A stretch of DNA of 33,711 bases from Thermoplasma sp. (GTDB taxonomy: Archaea > Thermoplasmatota > Thermoplasmata > Thermoplasmatales > Thermoplasmataceae), in the NCBI RefSeq assembly GCF_023256435.1, contig NZ_JAGDXM010000012.1:1-33711 (forward strand), read 5' to 3'. The notes below the pieces were generated by a model that did not search any database, was not told the origin of the DNA, and saw only the letters and a list, made by a program, of their open reading frames with translations. A program made the translations under genes and the position numbers. This document shows positions 32,020-33,711 of this stretch, one piece after another. Numbering within the stretch: position 1 is the stretch's first letter; every line of letters begins with the position of its first letter.

Positions 32020-33273
32020 ATGCCTTTCAGGGCGAAGATGAAGATACCTGCATCCCTCTGCATGAGGTGCAGGGGCGCAAAGAGGCTCTGCGGCCTCTCA
32101 TACTGCCCCATAGAGATCGAGCTGATCACGAGATCGAAGGTCGGGGTCCAGGGCAGCGTGAGGGAGATCGAGGGATCTTCGCCACCATCCGTGTTCGTGG
32201 GCCGCTATGGATATCCGAAGGTATCCGTTTACCCGTCCGCACCGCCGATTAAGGGCGATACAAGCAGTTTAGCCGTGAGCGCTGCATGGATCGACATGCC
32301 GCTGGAGGAGTTCATATCGCAGAGGCTGTCGATGCTGAGGGGATCCACCGAGTTCAGCGTGAATGCGGCCGTGGATCCTGATAAATTGCTCCAGAGGATA
32401 CAGGAGATATCGTTATCGAAGGGATCGGTTGACGTCGACATACTGCTGGAGAAGCCAATCGATACTTCCAGGATCGAGATAGATGACCATGTGACGCCAA
32501 TGGGCCCGGCCTCTCCAATGAAATCGTTCACGCTTGATTCCACAAAGACGGATCAGCACATAGAGAAGGTGTATTACGATACGGATCTTAAGGCCAGGGA
32601 TGCAGTCATAGCATTATACGAGAACAAACTGGATGTTGAGAGGATATCACAGTCGCTGAGCGTCGGGATCATGGGTGAAGGCAGGAGGAGAAAGATAGTG
32701 CCCACGAGATGGTCGATAACGGCCGTGGACACGATGATATCCGATGATCTCGTCGAAGATATCAAGGATATGCCGTCAATCGATAAGTTCCTGGCCTACA
32801 GGATGAGGGTCAACGGTAACTACTTCATGGCCATACTCACGCCGTCGAACTGGATATACGAGTGGGGCGAATCGTGGTTCCCTGGAAGCACCTGGAACAT
32901 GTGGGGAGACGAGGCCGAGGTCGAGATAGACTACGAGGGCTACTACGGCCGCAGGACATATCCGGACATCGGCGGATGCTACTACTCCAGCAGGGTTGCA
33001 GTTGGCGAGGCGTTCAAGAGGATGGGGAGGAGTGGCGGAGCGATAACATGGCGCGAGATATATCCCGGTTTCAACATACCGGTGGGCGTCTGGTTCGTCA
33101 GGGAAAACATGCGTAGGCTCTTCTCACAGAAGCCTGAGGAGTTCGATACAATCGATGAAGCCATAAAATACGTTTCTGAGTGGATGAAGGTGCCTCCGGA
33201 TAAATGGAAGTCTAACTCCTACGTGTACAGAACGCTTAGGTACAACAACCTGGAGAGGTTCTTCAGCATATGA
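32020..33273 (+). CDS. nreA: Archaeal DNA repair protein NreA
   Basis: This 417-residue protein of the archaeal Nre family (DUF650 then DUF651) is linked in haloarchaea to repair of DNA damage together with PCNA. The N-terminal zinc-type motif has C14, C17, C24 and C29 (CMRCRGAKRLC...C). Conserved blocks include FVGRYGYPKV near 57-66, WSITAVDTMIS, the Trp-rich GESWFPGSTWNMWG and the Gly/Tyr-rich region before YYSSRVAVGEAF. The C-terminus NNLERFFSI resembles the PCNA-interacting box (Q-x-x-h-x-x-F-F), but the Gln position is Tyr. ATG 32020 is leaderless by TATA spacing. The end overlaps the next gene by 4 bp, so the two are translated as a pair. Confidence 0.92.
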   Translation: MPFRAKMKIPASLCMRCRGAKRLCGLSYCPIEIELITRSKVGVQGSVREIEGSSPPSVFVGRYGYPKVSVYPSAPPIKGDTSSLAVSAAWIDMPLEEFISQRLSMLRGSTEFSVNAAVDPDKLLQRIQEISLSKGSVDVDILLEKPIDTSRIEIDDHVTPMGPASPMKSFTLDSTKTDQHIEKVYYDTDLKARDAVIALYENKLDVERISQSLSVGIMGEGRRRKIVPTRWSITAVDTMISDDLVEDIKDMPSIDKFLAYRMRVNGNYFMAILTPSNWIYEWGESWFPGSTWNMWGDEAEVEIDYEGYYGRRTYPDIGGCYYSSRVAVGEAFKRMGRSGGAITWREIYPGFNIPVGVWFVRENMRRLFSQKPEEFDTIDEAIKYVSEWMKVPPDKWKSNSYVYRTLRYNNLERFFSI

Positions 33274-33711
33274 GGATAATTGAGATCGATGTGAAGAGCG
33301 CGCTGCAGAATTCCGGACTCATGGAGCTGGATTACAGCCTCAATCCGTACCTTGGGTGCATGCACAGGTGCCTGTACTGCTACGCAATGGATATGACGAA
33401 GGACAAGCGTGCAGCGGATGACTGGGGCAGTACGATAATAGTGAAGAGGAATATACTGGATGTTCTGAGAAGAGAGCTTCCGCATAAGAGGCGCGGTGTA
33501 GTTGGCGTCTCCACCATCACAGATCCGTACCAGCCCGTCGAGTTCCGGTACAGGCTCACCAGGCGATCCATGGAGATGCTGCTGAAGGAGGGTTTCCGTG
33601 TATCTGTTCAGACCAAATCGCCGCTTGTGGCCAGGGATCTGGATCTTTTCGCAAGGTATCCTGAAAGGGTGGACGTGGGCATAACGATCACCACGGTGGA
33701 TCCGGAGAAGG
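33270..33711 (+). CDS. Radical SAM protein, spore photoproduct lyase-like (3' end outside window)
   Basis: 147 codons are visible before the window ends; the frame is open. The radical SAM cluster motif is GCMHRCLYCYA with C30, C34 and C37 (C-x3-C-x2-C). The preceding SLNPYLGC and the following TDPYQPVE belong to the SplB-related group of radical SAM proteins. In bacteria the named member repairs UV-induced spore photoproduct, but most archaeal relatives have no assigned role. The ATG overlaps the nreA stop (ATGA), so a shared function in DNA repair is suggested; this is inference from gene order only. Confidence 0.88.
   Translation, partial: MRIIEIDVKSALQNSGLMELDYSLNPYLGCMHRCLYCYAMDMTKDKRAADDWGSTIIVKRNILDVLRRELPHKRRGVVGVSTITDPYQPVEFRYRLTRRSMEMLLKEGFRVSVQTKSPLVARDLDLFARYPERVDVGITITTVDPEK

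Overview
The window reads as the chromosome of a thermoacidophilic archaeon of the Thermoplasmatales, close to Thermoplasma. This is inferred from several traits. Most operon-leading genes have an archaeal TATA box about 25 nt upstream of the start codon, which implies leaderless mRNAs. Internal genes carry GGTGA or GGAGG ribosome-binding sites. There is an archaeal Nre repair protein and a Sulfolobus-type KDG aldolase. Extracellular proteins are anchored by a C-terminal membrane helix with Ser/Thr/Asn-rich stalks. I see no rRNA, tRNA, CRISPR array, insertion sequence or origin.

Region 1 (1-9240) is a sugar-uptake block. It holds a sugar-porter MFS protein (cut by the window edge), a GH31 glycosidase with YicI/XylS-like alpha-xylosidase motifs, and a peptide/oligosaccharide-type ABC importer. 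The importer has one fused double ATPase, two permeases and a tail-anchored binding protein. By eye this block is more AT-rich than the right end of the window.

Region 2 (9511-15523) is two divergent operons that together encode a non-phosphorylating sugar-acid route. The minus operon is dehydratase (DgoD-like), MBL-fold putative lactonase, KDG-type aldolase, then D-2-hydroxyacid dehydrogenase, all overlapping end to end. The plus operon is aldehyde dehydrogenase then SDR dehydrogenase. Together they can be read as sugar -> lactone -> aldonate -> 2-keto-3-deoxyaldonate -> pyruvate + aldehyde -> acid. The substrate is not fixed by sequence: a pentose such as xylose, or a 6-deoxyhexose such as rhamnose, is plausible.

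Region 3 (15733-22848) is fatty-acid activation and beta-oxidation: two acyl-CoA ligases, acyl-CoA dehydrogenase, 3-hydroxyacyl-CoA dehydrogenase and enoyl-CoA hydratase. No thiolase or ETF genes lie in the window.

Region 4 (23157-31895) is mixed: a DUF167 protein, a NimA-like flavin-binding protein, a DUF309 protein, a DEDDh-type exonuclease homologue lacking one catalytic Asp, an Ig-like surface protein, and four transporters (two general MFS, one APC, one Pho84-like).

Region 5 (32020-33711) is an overlapping pair: the DNA-repair protein NreA with a PCNA-binding-like tail, and a radical SAM protein of the spore-photoproduct-lyase-like family (cut by the window end).

The most interesting leads are the self-contained sugar-acid pathway next to its own importer and glycosidase, a possible structured RNA at about 1318-1398, symmetric operator candidates centred between divergent promoters, three enzymes with a conserved active-site or metal-ligand residue replaced, and the nreA-radical SAM pair.
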